Made by a program: the position numbers and the translations under genes. A model generated the notes under the pieces. It was not told where the DNA came from. It saw only the letters and a program-made list of their open reading frames with translations, and ran no database searches. Of a stretch of DNA of 64,000 nt, positions 25,201 through 34,745 are shown piece after piece. The stretch comes from Chlamydomonas sphaeroides (lineage: Eukaryota; Chlorophyta; Chlorophyceae; Chlamydomonadales; Chlamydomonadaceae): NCBI GenBank assembly GCA_001662425.1, contig BDDC01000268.1, forward strand, positions 4,281 to 68,280, written 5' to 3'. Position 1 is the stretch's first letter. Each line of letters begins with the position of its first letter.

Positions 25201-27966
25201 AGTCGCTGACGCTCAAGCCGCGGGGGTACCTGGAGGGCGCGGCCGGCGTCGGCATCGGCAAGGTGCCGGCGGCGGCGGTGGTGGTGGCCAGCGGCCTGCG
25301 TGTGCGCATCGGCATGGCCTCCGGCGTGCCCGATGCTGGTGACATGACGTACATTGCGGGGGAGGCTCGCATGCACTACGGAGGGCCCTGCATGAGGCTG
25401 GCGCGGGCAGTGCAGGTGGGCGCGGGCGGGCGGGAGGGCGGGCAGGAGGCTGGGCTGAGTGGGTGGATGAGAATGTCTGTCACCACTCTCCCTTGCTCTG
25501 GTGCTTGCGGCCAATCCAATGGAAACATGGAAATGCCTAGAGAAGCTAAAGACCCCACCCCTGCCCCTCCATGCGGTGCCTCCATCCCAGGGCGCCGCCG
25601 CGGGTGGCCAGGCGCTGCTGAGCGACTCGACCTTCGCGGCACTGCGCCAGGACCCCGGCCGGCTGCCGGGGCTGCTGCTGCTGCACATGGGCGAGCACGA
25701 GCTGGCGGAGGGCGACCTGCTGCCGCAGCAGGTGCTGCAGCATGGGTGGTGGAGCTGCCAGTTGCCGAAGCGCCCCGCGTCGCTCCCGGGTCGCTAGCAG
25801 ACCCGCTGACGTCGAGGGCATGCACCGACCCGGCCTTCCCACTCACGCAGATCTACCAGGCCATCCACACGCGCCTGTTGGGCCGCCTGCCGCTGCTGCC
25901 GCCGCTCAAAGTCAGGTGAGGGCTGGGGCGGCGGCCGTCAGATGGGGCGCCCGCCTGGCACTGCCGTACAACCTGCCCGCGCAGCGGTCGACTGGCATGG
26001 CGCCATGAAGCCGGGGCCCCTCTCGCTCAGCTACCTGCTACCCCATGGCCTCAGGGCGCCATGGCCTCAGGGTGCCCGGGCGGCGACTCACCTCGCAGCG
26101 GTTCTCAGCCCCTGCTGCCCCCCACACCCCGCCAGGCGCACCACAGCGGAGGGCGTGCTGCGCGCCCCCGTGGGCTCCGCCGCCGTGGCCTTCCTCTACG
26201 CGGTGGGCGCAGACAGCCTGATGGCCTGGGACGCTGCCACCACCCGCGAGGCGGTGGCGCTGCTGGAGCGCGCCTTTGCCCGCGAGCTGGAGCGCTGCAA
26301 CGTCAACGGAGCGGGCGGATACATCGTGAGCAGGGGCAGCCGGGCCGCAGGGCATGTAGGGCTAGGGCCATGGGCCCCCGGGCCGATCCTTTCTTGGCCA
26401 GCCCAGTCCATGACTCAGCCGCCCTGCCCCCCGCGCAGGTTGAGGCCACCGGCGGCCTGCTGCTGGCGGCCTTCGCCGACCCCGCCCAGGCCGTGGGCTG
26501 CTGCCTGGCCACGGTGGCTGCCATGCCCGACCAGCCGTGGCCGGCGGAGCTGCTNNNNNNNNNNNNNNNNNNNNNNNNNNNNNNNNNNNNNNNNNNNNNN
26601 NNNNNNNNNNNNNNNNNNNNNNNNNNNNNNNNNNNNNNNNNNNNNNNNNNNNNNNNNNNNNNNNNNNNNNNNNNNNNNNNNNNNNNNNNNNNNNNNNNNN
26701 NNNNNNNNNNNNNNNNNNNNNNNNNNNNNNNNNNNNNNNNNNNNNNNNNNTAGGGACGGGGAGGTGCCTGAGCACGGCGGCGCGAAGCGAAGCCTGCACG
26801 TACAGCCTAGGTCACATGAAGACTGTGTGCGATGGGGCGGCCATAGGGGCGTGCGTGTGCGATTCCCGGCGCCCCCGTCGGCATCCCTGCCCGCAGTTCC
26901 GCGGCCTGCGTATCAAGGCCGGCCTGGACTTCGGCCCCGTGCGCGCCGGCCTCAACGCCGCCACCGGCCGGCTGTCGTACAAGGGCCGCGTCATGAACCG
27001 CGCGGCGCGCATCGCCAGCAGCGCCAGCTCGGGCCAGGTGTGGGGGGGAGGCGGCTGTGCGCAGCCGTGCAGTTGCGGACGAACGCAGTCAGCAGTGGTG
27101 AGGGCTTGCCCGTTCCTGCGTCACCGCCCTGCCCTGCCTCCCTGCCCGGCGGGCGCTCGGCCGCCACGCGCCCAGGTGCTGTGCTCGCGCGACCTGTGGA
27201 ACTTCGCGGCGGCCACAGCGGCCCAGCTGCCGCAGCCCATCATCGGTGCGTGTCTCGGCCACAAGCCGCCGCCTGCCTGGCTCACACACCGCCAGCCAGC
27301 TGCGCCACACCGCCAGCCGCCTGGTTGCTGCAGCTGCCGTGACAGCCACCCGCACCCGCGGCCCGCGACCCGCTGCAAGGGCAGTGCGGGGCGCCAGGCT
27401 GTGGGGCTGGTGGGCTGTGGGGCTGTGGGGCTGTGGCGCCAGCCCACGGCTGCCCTGCAAGGCGCTGCGGCCGTGGCACGGCCGCAATGTGCGCTCCCGT
27501 GCCGACGTCAGCTCGCGACCCAGCTGCGCGCGCCGGGCGTCAGGCTTGGTACGCCGCCGGGTCATCGCGCCGCATCAACGTCGCCTGGCGTGCCCACGCG
27601 ACTCGCCCACGCCGCGCCCTGGGCCCCAACCGCACCCCAACCATCGCAGGCATGAGCGCGGGCTGCACGACGCTCAAGGGCATCCCTGAGCCCGTGGAGC
27701 TGCTGGTGTGCCGCGCCGGGCTGGCCGAGGGCGGCGCGGGGCCGGGCCCGGCCGCGGCGCGGCGCGGCAGCCTCGTCGTCACCAGCCACGGCCACGTGGG
27801 CCTGCCGGCCGGCGCCCTGGTCCTGTCGCGTGGCGCCGGCGATGGCCGGGGCCCCGGGCCCGGAGCGCCCGCGGCAGCGCCGCCGGCGGCGCCCGTGGTG
27901 GTGGCGGCGGTCGCGACGGTGGGTGGCGATGTCGCGGGTGCCGTGGTCAAGGGCGGCGCTGAGTGA
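16204..27966 (+). CDS. Receptor-type class III nucleotide cyclase with solute-binding ectodomain and C1+C2 domains (paralog B)
   Basis: Exons: 16204-16349, 16500-16584, 16838-16924, 17122-17151, 17562-17617, 17992-18070, 18419-18487, 19116-19162, 19497-19633, 20221-20472, 20695-20896, 21169-21236, 21504-21632, 21842-21923, 22137-22174, 22320-22387, 22461-22502, 22853-23003, 23141-23314, 23536-23548, 23754-23868, 24009-24105, 24202-25415, 25591-25731, 25851-25915, 26136-26325, 26439-26554 (runs into gap), 26897-27037, 27176-27245, 27650-27966. Phases agree, and most are confirmed against paralog A. Order: signal peptide (MLRLARLVAFIGLIPLW...), family 1 solute-binding ectodomain to about aa 589 with VPATWDDFVGLAEAMN and DTDGDGQGD, one membrane helix (about 594-618), C1, then C2. 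C1 has DIES and GDSFICAF, then an insert of about 360 aa with polyGln, then LRVRIGMASG. C2 lacks both metal Asp but keeps an NRAAR motif. The likely product is cAMP or cGMP; the ligand is unknown. The 17152 donor appears to be GC. Confidence 0.9.
19919..20083. repeat. Dispersed repeat, copy 2, in cyclase B intron
   Basis: Partner of 12989-13171, in the intron between the exons ending at 19633 and starting at 20221. It carries the same ordered blocks at similar spacing with scattered substitutions and small indels. Two copies in introns of unrelated neighbouring genes suggest an old non-autonomous element. Confidence 0.6.
20917..20944. repeat. (GCAG)7 microsatellite
   Basis: Seven perfect GCAG units lie in the cyclase B intron, shortly after the exon ending at 20896. 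Confidence 0.95.
23536..23548 (+). other. 13-base microexon encoding the DIES catalytic motif
   Basis: This exon is flanked by CCAG and GTGCGG. It completes a split Asp codon (G from the previous exon plus AC), encodes Ile-Glu-Ser, and ends with AG that joins C of the next exon to give Ser-Thr-Thr-Leu-Trp. The paralogous exon in the minus-strand copy is 815-803. It has the same length and phases and one base difference. Confidence 0.85.
26555..26750. other. Assembly gap (196 N)
   Basis: A run of undetermined bases inside the C2 cyclase domain. It removes the end of one exon and at least one splice site. True length is unknown, and additional exon(s) may be hidden in it. Confidence 0.99.
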
Positions 27967-29419
27967 CGGGGACGCTGGCCCCTGCGCCGGGTTGCATGGG
28001 GCCATTGCGTGCTGCCGCCGCAGGCGGGGCGGACGGCAGGCGGCGGGCGGCGCTGGGGTTGCGGCAACAAACTGCTGCACGACGGGACGCTTCGCTCCAG
28101 GGCGGGCCGCCGCGCGTGCGGGGATGGTGTTCGACCGCCGGCCGCTAGCTGGAGGCTCGCTGCGCTGGCTGGTGTCTTGCGATGAGTGGCAGGCAGTTTC
28201 GGGTGTCCTTTGTGCTGCTATGTTGTCCGATGGTGAGTGGCGGGTGCGGCTCTGTGCCGCTGCTCGCTGTGCGGCCCCGGTGCTAGCAGCTGGTGCAGGG
28301 CGCCCGCAGTCCCCTCTCGTGACACGGGTGTGCCGCGTCGTGAGGTCGTGTGGCGGCCACTGCAGCATGCGCCCGTGCATGCAGGGCGTGACGGCGCTGG
28401 CAGCAGCGCGTGAGGGGTGCGGGGTAGGTTGAAGGAAGCGAGTCCTGGCCTTGCACGCCAGAGCGGCGCGTGGAGGTGGTCAAGCGAGCGGTGCTCGCAT
28501 GCTGGGAGCGCGCTGCCGAGCGGCGGTGGCGTCGGGGCGCTCGGCGCGGCGCGGCAAGGCTGCGACAAGAAGTGATGTAGGTATCGTCGCGGGGTTCGGG
28601 TCAATGCAATGTTGCTCGTACTGTAGGTTGGGCCGCAATGCCGTATCGGCAGGGCAGCGCACTAGTAGCGCGCGGCGACAAGTTGTCGGCGGGCCGCCCT
28701 GCTCGATGGCCAGGGATGTCCGTCCGGACAGTCCTGCGCTCCTCTGGATGTATGCTGGTGCACGCGGGATGAAGACGTGATGGGTGGTGATGATGACGGC
28801 CAGGTCTCTGCTCCCATGAAATTAAGATGGCCTTGAGAGCGGCCGAACGCAGGCACTTTGCTACCGGCAGGTAGCGCCGGCCTTGCCCCTGTGCTTGCCC
28901 ACAGCAAGGGGCAGCCCCACTTCATGGCGCCCACTGCAAGTGTTGGGCTGGGGGCCCGTTCGCGTCTCCGGCCAGAGCGCCTACGGCCTGTGCAGCCAGT
29001 CGGCGGCGAGAATGGAGCGCGTGTTCGTTGTCTGATTATGTGCCCTACCTACCGTGGCTGCTATGTGGCTTGCTTGGACAGGACCCGCCGGGCCCACGCG
29101 GCGTCCCGCATATGCGGCGGGCGCGCCAACGGCGCCCCCAGCGCTGCTAGCCTGAGTTGGGTTGTGGGGCTGTCGTGCACTATTGCAATGCCCTGGCCCG
29201 GGTCGGGCTTAGATGACAGACTGATGTCCGCCGGCGCGAGTGCATGCATGGTGCCCGCGCCGCGGGTGCGTGCGGCGGGGTGTGGACAGAGCTCTCGTGC
29301 ACCGCAATTCATGGATTTCGCTCGGCCCCGACTGGGCCGCATTCATGCTAGGACGCGTGCGTGTGTTTGTGTGTGTTGTTCGATGTGTGTGAGAGAGGTG
29401 GTTGTGAACGGGGGTCACA
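27967..29419. other. Intergenic region downstream of cyclase B
   Basis: Together with 29655-30832 this separates the convergent cyclase B and CTR3-like genes and should hold both 3' UTRs. A GT-rich stretch lies near 29350-29400. No TGTAA signal, RNA gene or protein-like exon was recognised. Confidence 0.5.
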
Positions 29420-29654
29420 GGGCTCGTATCTTCCTCACCGAGGTCACCCAAGTCACCCGACGACGTGCTGGTCATTTGGGACTAAACTCACCCAGGCTGG
29501 GTGACCTCAGGCGGCCGAAAGCCAGCGAAGTCATCCGAAATGCTGATTTTTGCTAGATAGGCAACACCGTCTTTTGCGCCACCTTGGGTGACTTCCCGGC
29601 CGCAAGGGAAGTCACCCACCCCGGGTGACTTGGCAACGGGTAAGATACGAGCCC
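29420..29654. mobile_element. MITE-like element with 13-bp terminal inverted repeats
   Basis: A 235-bp block is bounded by perfect 13-base inverted repeats, GGGCTCGTATCTT at 29420-29432 and its complement at 29642-29654. Inside, GTCACCC/GGGTGAC motifs recur many times on both strands. A perfect 12-bp hairpin (GGGTGACTTCCC, 8-base loop) sits at 29586-29617. It has no coding capacity, so if mobile it is non-autonomous. A target-site duplication is not obvious: the flanks are GTCACA and AGACGG. Confidence 0.7.
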
Positions 29655-30832
29655 AGACGGGGAACAAGCCCCGGGGCGCCGGTGCGTGGGCTCCGAGTCT
29701 GTTCACGTACGCGCCGGGCAGGCAGCTAGAGCGCATGTCGCGAGGTCCACACCCTACCTACCGCGCTGCCAGTGGGCCTCCTCTCCACTTGTGCGACCGC
29801 GCTCTATACCTTGCCAATGCACACAGCGCCAGCCGTGATAAAGAAGGCAGACGCTTGACAAGGAAGGTCTGGGTGCGGCGCCATCAGGCGTCATATCGTG
29901 TGCACCCGGTAGGACCCGGTAGCCCGCCAGGGGGTTACCAAGGAAGGACGTTTGTTTAGGAGGTGTACCGCGTGTCAATTGCTGTGTGAATTGCTGCGAC
30001 GAAGGTCGCTGCCTACGCGGAGACAGGCAGCAAACTGCCCGCCTTGCAACGCACGTCAGCTGTATCGTGAGCGTCTGTGCAAGCGTTGTCCGACCCCGCC
30101 CAGTAGTCTCGTGTGCGTCCCAGCTCAGCGTCAAAGTTCGCCACCAGTCGCACGAGGCAGGAGGCGGTAGGTTCGCAACCGCAGACCGGATGCCTGGGCC
30201 TGTTGGGGAGAAACCGGAGGCTCAGTGGGGGACCCACACACTGCCAGTCCGCAGCTGCAGCTCGTGTATCTCCGTGCGCTGTGCGAATATGGGGAGGGAA
30301 GCCCTTGTCTGCGCGGTCGGCGCTGCAACGCTACGCGCGTTGGCGTCAGGGCGTGTCCCACATTGCAAGTCCAGCCGGCGCAGCCTTGCATGCCAGTGCC
30401 GGTGCAGTACCTCAACAAGGCACATGCAGCTGCCGCGCCTCTCTGCTGCCGAATCAGCGGCCTGAACGAACTGGCGCCACAATGCTGTAGCATCACAATG
30501 ATCGAGCATGCCCCTCAGGTCGAATCCGCCACCGTGGCCGCTCCGGCCAGGCAAGCGCCCCCATGGCCTGCCATCATTAACCGCCTCGGTGGCTCCGCTC
30601 CGTCGTACTTCGTCCCCAGCATCTCGTGCCATCACTCCACTACCATGCGAGCGAAGTGCCCCGCCGGCCAGAGCGCGCATCAAATAGCCCCCACATGTTT
30701 CTGTTCCAGAGCGTGATCCGAGGTTGAGAGGTTCTCCGATGCGTGCTGCACGAGTGCAGCCACCCTGCCCCCATGCCTGCATCCTCATCCCTGGCTGTGG
30801 GCACGAGGCTGGGACCCCACGGGGCCACCCGG
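29655..30832. other. CTR3: Intergenic region downstream of the CTR3-like gene
   Basis: The 1.2 kb between the MITE-like element and the CTR3-like stop codon. Several ORFs up to about 190 codons cross it, but they show no family features and look like chance GC-rich frames. Confidence 0.5.
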
Positions 30833-33800
30833 CTACTGCCAGCGGCGCTCAGCGGCGCCCCCGGCGTCGGCCCGCGGCGGCGGCCTCCGCAGCATCATGT
30901 CCACCTTGCGCCACATGCGGGGCGGCGGCATGTAGCGGCCGTGCGACGGCGGCGGCGAGCGGCGCGGGCTGGGGCCGGGCGCGGCCCTGGGGCACATGCC
31001 GCCCAGGGAGCCGCTGTTGGGGTCGGAGGCGGGCGCGGCGGCCCAGGCGGCCGAGGCGGCGCACCAGCTGCTGTAGGCGGCGCAGCCGGGCTGGGCGGGG
31101 CTTGGCTGGCAGATGGCGACGAGGCTGCCCAGGTAGTCGGGGCAGTCGATCTGCGGGCGCGCGGGAAGCGCAGGAGCCAGGCAGGCGTGCGCAGGGGCTC
31201 AGCGAGGGGGCGGTGGCCGCGGGCGTGGGGGCGGGCTCGGCAACGCACGGTGGGTCGGTGTGGCAGCCGCCCTGGGGGAAGCGGGCGGCGCGACAGCGCT
31301 GCGCGAGGTCGCGGGCCGGCGCAGCGCGTGGGACGGCTCCCCCTGCCGGAGAAGGAGATGAGTCTCCTGCAGCCTCCTCGCTCGGCCCCCAGGGGCCTGG
31401 CTGCCCGCACCTCGTTGCAGGTGGCGCATGCCTCGGGCAGCTGGCCGGAGGACTCGGCGCACATGGCGTCGATGCCGGCCTTAGCCGCCATGGTGCTGGG
31501 CAGCCTGGGGGGGAGGATGGGAGGGGAGGCGCGGGGATGGCAGGCGAGCATCAGAAACGGTGGGGGGTGAGGGAGAGTGTGCGGGGCGCGATGGACGCGG
31601 CGGGCGCGGCAGGCTGAGCAGGCTGAGGGCAGGCGGGGGAGCGGCATGTGGCTTGTGGCGGGCCACGTGGCCGGCGCCGAGCATGTGCAGTGCAGCGACG
31701 GGGTTGTTCCTGTGCGCTGGAGACTGGAACACGATAATGCCCCCGGACACGGAGACGGTATGATACACCACGGGTCTTAAGCTTACCCGGGGACGGCCGG
31801 GTTCTGGCGGCACATGGTCACGACGCTGGTGGCGGCGCAGAGGGTGCGGTAGGACCTGCGGATGAGGGCCCGGCGCCGTCGTCAGTGCAGCCTAGGGCGG
31901 CTCAGCCTCGGGGCCAGCCTACACACGCCTCTCGCAACGACCGGTCCGTGTCCATCCGGCGACAGTCCCGCCTGCGTGCTGTCGCCAACCGCCCGACCCA
32001 TGCAAAGCATTGCTCTACGCCACTCCATAGTAGATATATGCACGCATGCGCACGGCATCTGTCGTGCGCGGCCGCACCTGCAGCCCCGCATGCCCGGCAT
32101 GTCGGCGCAGATGGACGCCAGCAGCGTCATGGGCCGGCAGAAGCCGCCGCTGATGTGGCCGGCCTGCGGCACGGGGCGCGGCACACAGGGCTGCTGTGAC
32201 GGCCACCCAGCTTGCTTGGCGGCGCCGGGCCCGCTGCACCCGGCCCTCTTCCAAGGAGCCGGCTGCCGCCGCCCGCAACGCGCCTCACGGGGGCCCAGCC
32301 TCGCACCTGGCAGGCGTTGCGGACGGTGCAGCCGGGCATGAAGGGCATGTCGGTGCAGAGCGAGGTGATGTCGGCGTGGATGGCCTCCAGCGGGTACACG
32401 TAGCCGGCGCACATGGGCAGCGACGAGTTGGTGACGCACAGCGGCGGGTCGCCCGAGGGCGCCGGGCCCATGCCGTGGCCTGGGCTGGGGCTGGCGTCGC
32501 CGTGGCCTGGGCTGGGGCTGGGGTCGCCGTGGCCGGGGCTGGGGCTGGGGTCGCCGTGGTCGTGGTCAGGGCTCGGGGCAGGGCTGTGGTCGCCGTGCTC
32601 GGGGCTGGGGTCGCCGTGGTCGTGGTCGGAGCTCGGGGCAGGGCTGTGGTCGCCGTGGCCGGGGCTCGGGACGGGGCTGGCGTCCCCACCGCGAGGCGGC
32701 GCGGTGACGCCCGAGGTGTCGGCCATGCACAGCACGGCGGCGGCGGCGCCGTCCATCATGTCGGGGGCGCGGCAGAAGGCCTCCCAGCTGTTCTCCACAG
32801 CGCAGTAGCCCATGTCGTGGTCCAGGCAGCCCTTGGAGAACGACACTGCGCGCGCGGGAGGGAGGGCCACGGGGGCGCATGACACCATCTGACATCGCGG
32901 GCACGCGCGGCCGGCAGGCCTTGTTCGGTGTCGCGTGCGGGGGGGGGGCACAGCTGGCCGCAAGGGATCAGGGCAGGCCGCATGTCCCGCCTGCACGCCC
33001 CCAGCCGGCTGCAGACTTATTCGTTACTCTCTTGATGCGCCCCCAGCCGCCCCGATGGACGCACCCAGCGGGTCGGGGCACGCCGTCGAGAAGCAGTCGC
33101 TGCAGCCGGGCATCTCCATGATGCCGCACACCTCCAGCGCCGCCTCCCGCAAAATGCCAGTGCTGGTGGCGCCGTACGGCTGCAGGCACTCGTAGAACTG
33201 GTCCGGGGTGGCGTAAGCCGCGGCCAGCCTGTCGGGCGAGGGCGGGACCCGGGGCCGAGAGCCCACGGTCAGAGCCTGGTGAGCTCAGCAGCACTGCTGG
33301 GGTGGTCGGTGGCGGCAATGGCGGCAATGGGCGCCCAGCAGGCGGGCGCAGCCAGTGGTCGTCGCTATCGGGTGGGAAGGCAGCGGGCGCGGAGGTGCTG
33401 AGCGGGGCTGGCTGCGTGGAGGTCCGGCCAGGGCGGGGCGGTGCCGAACGGATGCCCGGCAGGAGCGCCAGGCGAGGCCAACGGTGTGCGGCGTGCGGTC
33501 AGGGCCGTGGCAGCGGCACCGGCATCGCGCTCACTCGTCGCAGCCGGCAGCGGCAGCAATGGCCACGTCGTCCCTACACAGGCTGGACATGATGCGCCAG
33601 GGCTGGCACAGGTGCGGGAAGATGGGCGGGCGGGTGGCCTCCTGCGGTGCGGAGCGACACGTGGCAAGACGGGGCAGCGGGCAAGGTGGGGCCTTGGGCA
33701 GTTTGGCGAGACCGCCGGTGCGCCGGACATCAGCGTGGAATCGAGCGGCCAGCCGTGAGCCCGCCCGAGGGTTGGGCGGGGGGCGCTGCGTGCAGTTAAC

Positions 33801-34114
33801 AGCTCGCAACCTAAAACCGCGCAGGAGCAGCGGCTCACGCTGTTACACAGGCGGAACATGGTGCAGCCGATCGAGGGGCTCGCATCGGCCGTCGCGCAGA
33901 CGGTCTGTAAGGGCGCGGGCGGCAGTGGGGGGTGGAGGTGGGTAGCTGCAGCGTAGGTGGGGGTGGCGGGCCAAGGTGGCACGCTAACCTCGAGCGGCGT
34001 CGGTAGCGCTGGCGGCATAGGGCAGTCCTGGGCAACTGCAACCATGATCTGGGCAAGCATGATGGCCAGTCCAGCCGTCAGCCCAGCCACGGCCCTCTTG
34101 GACGCGTTCGCCAT
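30833..34114 (-). CDS. CTR3: CTR3-like secreted Cys-Met protein, no transmembrane domain
   Basis: Exons in transcript order: 34114-33989, 33904-33839, 33641-33535, 33228-33065, 32845-32307, 32163-32078, 31855-31787, 31504-31411, 31150-30833; they join in frame to 522 aa. A signal peptide (MANASKRAVAGLTAGLAIML...) leads a Cys-rich ectodomain. Two blocks match CxxMxxMxxC-x5/6-C: LCTDMPFMPGCTVRNAC (ends about aa 333) and ICADMPGMRGC...C. The third block keeps its Cys spacing but lost the Met residues (ICQPSPAQPGC). A His/Pro repeat of HGDPSPSPG type sits in exon 5. The protein stops 53 codons after GGMC, with MPPPRMWRKVDMMLRRP in place of the partner gene's first membrane segment. Chlamydomonas CTR3 is described as a soluble relative of CTR2 made by partial duplication, which fits. 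Expected role: copper binding in the periplasm or wall. The CTR3 name rests on domain layout and adjacency, not a search. Confidence 0.9.
32467..32690 (-). repeat. CTR3: Coding repeat: Pro/Ser/His/Asp-rich HGD-PSP units
   Basis: Degenerate 9- to 10-codon units of the form HGDPSPSPG, HGDHSPAPS and DHDHGDPSP are repeated about ten times in exon 5 of the CTR3-like gene. The equivalent place in the CTR2-like gene is a Pro/Ala-rich linker split by an intron. Confidence 0.9.
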
Positions 34115-34630
34115 CGCGTTTGTGATGGCGCGACCGAGCGCTCAGAAGCCACTGACGTTTCCAATGCCTGGTGTATCTGCCAAAACCTGTTGAGTGCTAT
34201 GGCACGACGTGGCGACGAGCAGACACCAGGTTTCGCGTTATATCAGCGTCGGCCAAGTGTATGTACCTCGGCGCCTGTGCCGGGTTAATATATGCGCCAC
34301 GATATGCGTTACTATGTGTGCCTGGTACCGGTGGTCTGCACATCGCGAGTCAGACGCCAAGCGCGCGACATTCATGATCAGGCACCGTAGCCTTTCTCTG
34401 TATCCTCGCATCAAGCAACGCCCTACAGCCAGACCAGCCCGGCGCTCCGGATAACGAGGTGCCTCAGGCAGGACGTCCAGCGTCAGCCGTGTGACCCCTG
34501 GGTCACCGTGGAAACGCATTTACGGGGTTACAAGCGCATTACCAAGCGCTTAGTGCAAGTAGCTCCAGCTGCAAACACAGGATTGTCCTAATCTTCCATC
34601 AGGAACGGCACAAACTGTTTAAGCTCGCGC

Positions 34631-34638
34631 TATAAATA
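34631..34638 (+). promoter_or_regulatory. CTR2: TATA-like box upstream of the CTR2-like gene
   Basis: TATAAATA on the plus strand, 375 bases before the chosen start codon. If used, transcription would begin near 34660, placing the GTAC cluster in the 5' UTR. A second weak TTATAA lies at about 34677. Confidence 0.4.
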
Positions 34639-34721
34639 CACGACCTTCCCACTCGTTTTATGAGCAATAACCAGCTTTATAACTCAGTCGGACTTTAGGT
34701 GAGCGTAGGAGGAGCGGCCTG

Positions 34722-34745
34722 GTACTCAGGTACACCCGAGTGTAC
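34722..34745. promoter_or_regulatory. Cluster of three GTAC cores (candidate copper-response element)
   Basis: Three GTAC cores begin at 34722, 34730 and 34742, three in 24 bases. That is far denser than chance for a GC-rich sequence. They lie about 270-290 bases upstream of the CTR2-like start and 610 bases upstream of the CTR3-like start. Confidence 0.55.

Noticed and set aside
22698..25919. Single 1,073-codon ORF across the cyclase membrane and C1 region
   Set aside because: It begins within intron sequence and reads through several introns. Splice-based exons with paralog support replace it, and only 24202-25415 is kept.
30222..30788. ORFs of about 160-190 codons on both strands next to the CTR3-like stop
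   Set aside because: No signal peptide, domain, splice pattern or homologous copy; overlapping frames on both strands suggest chance.
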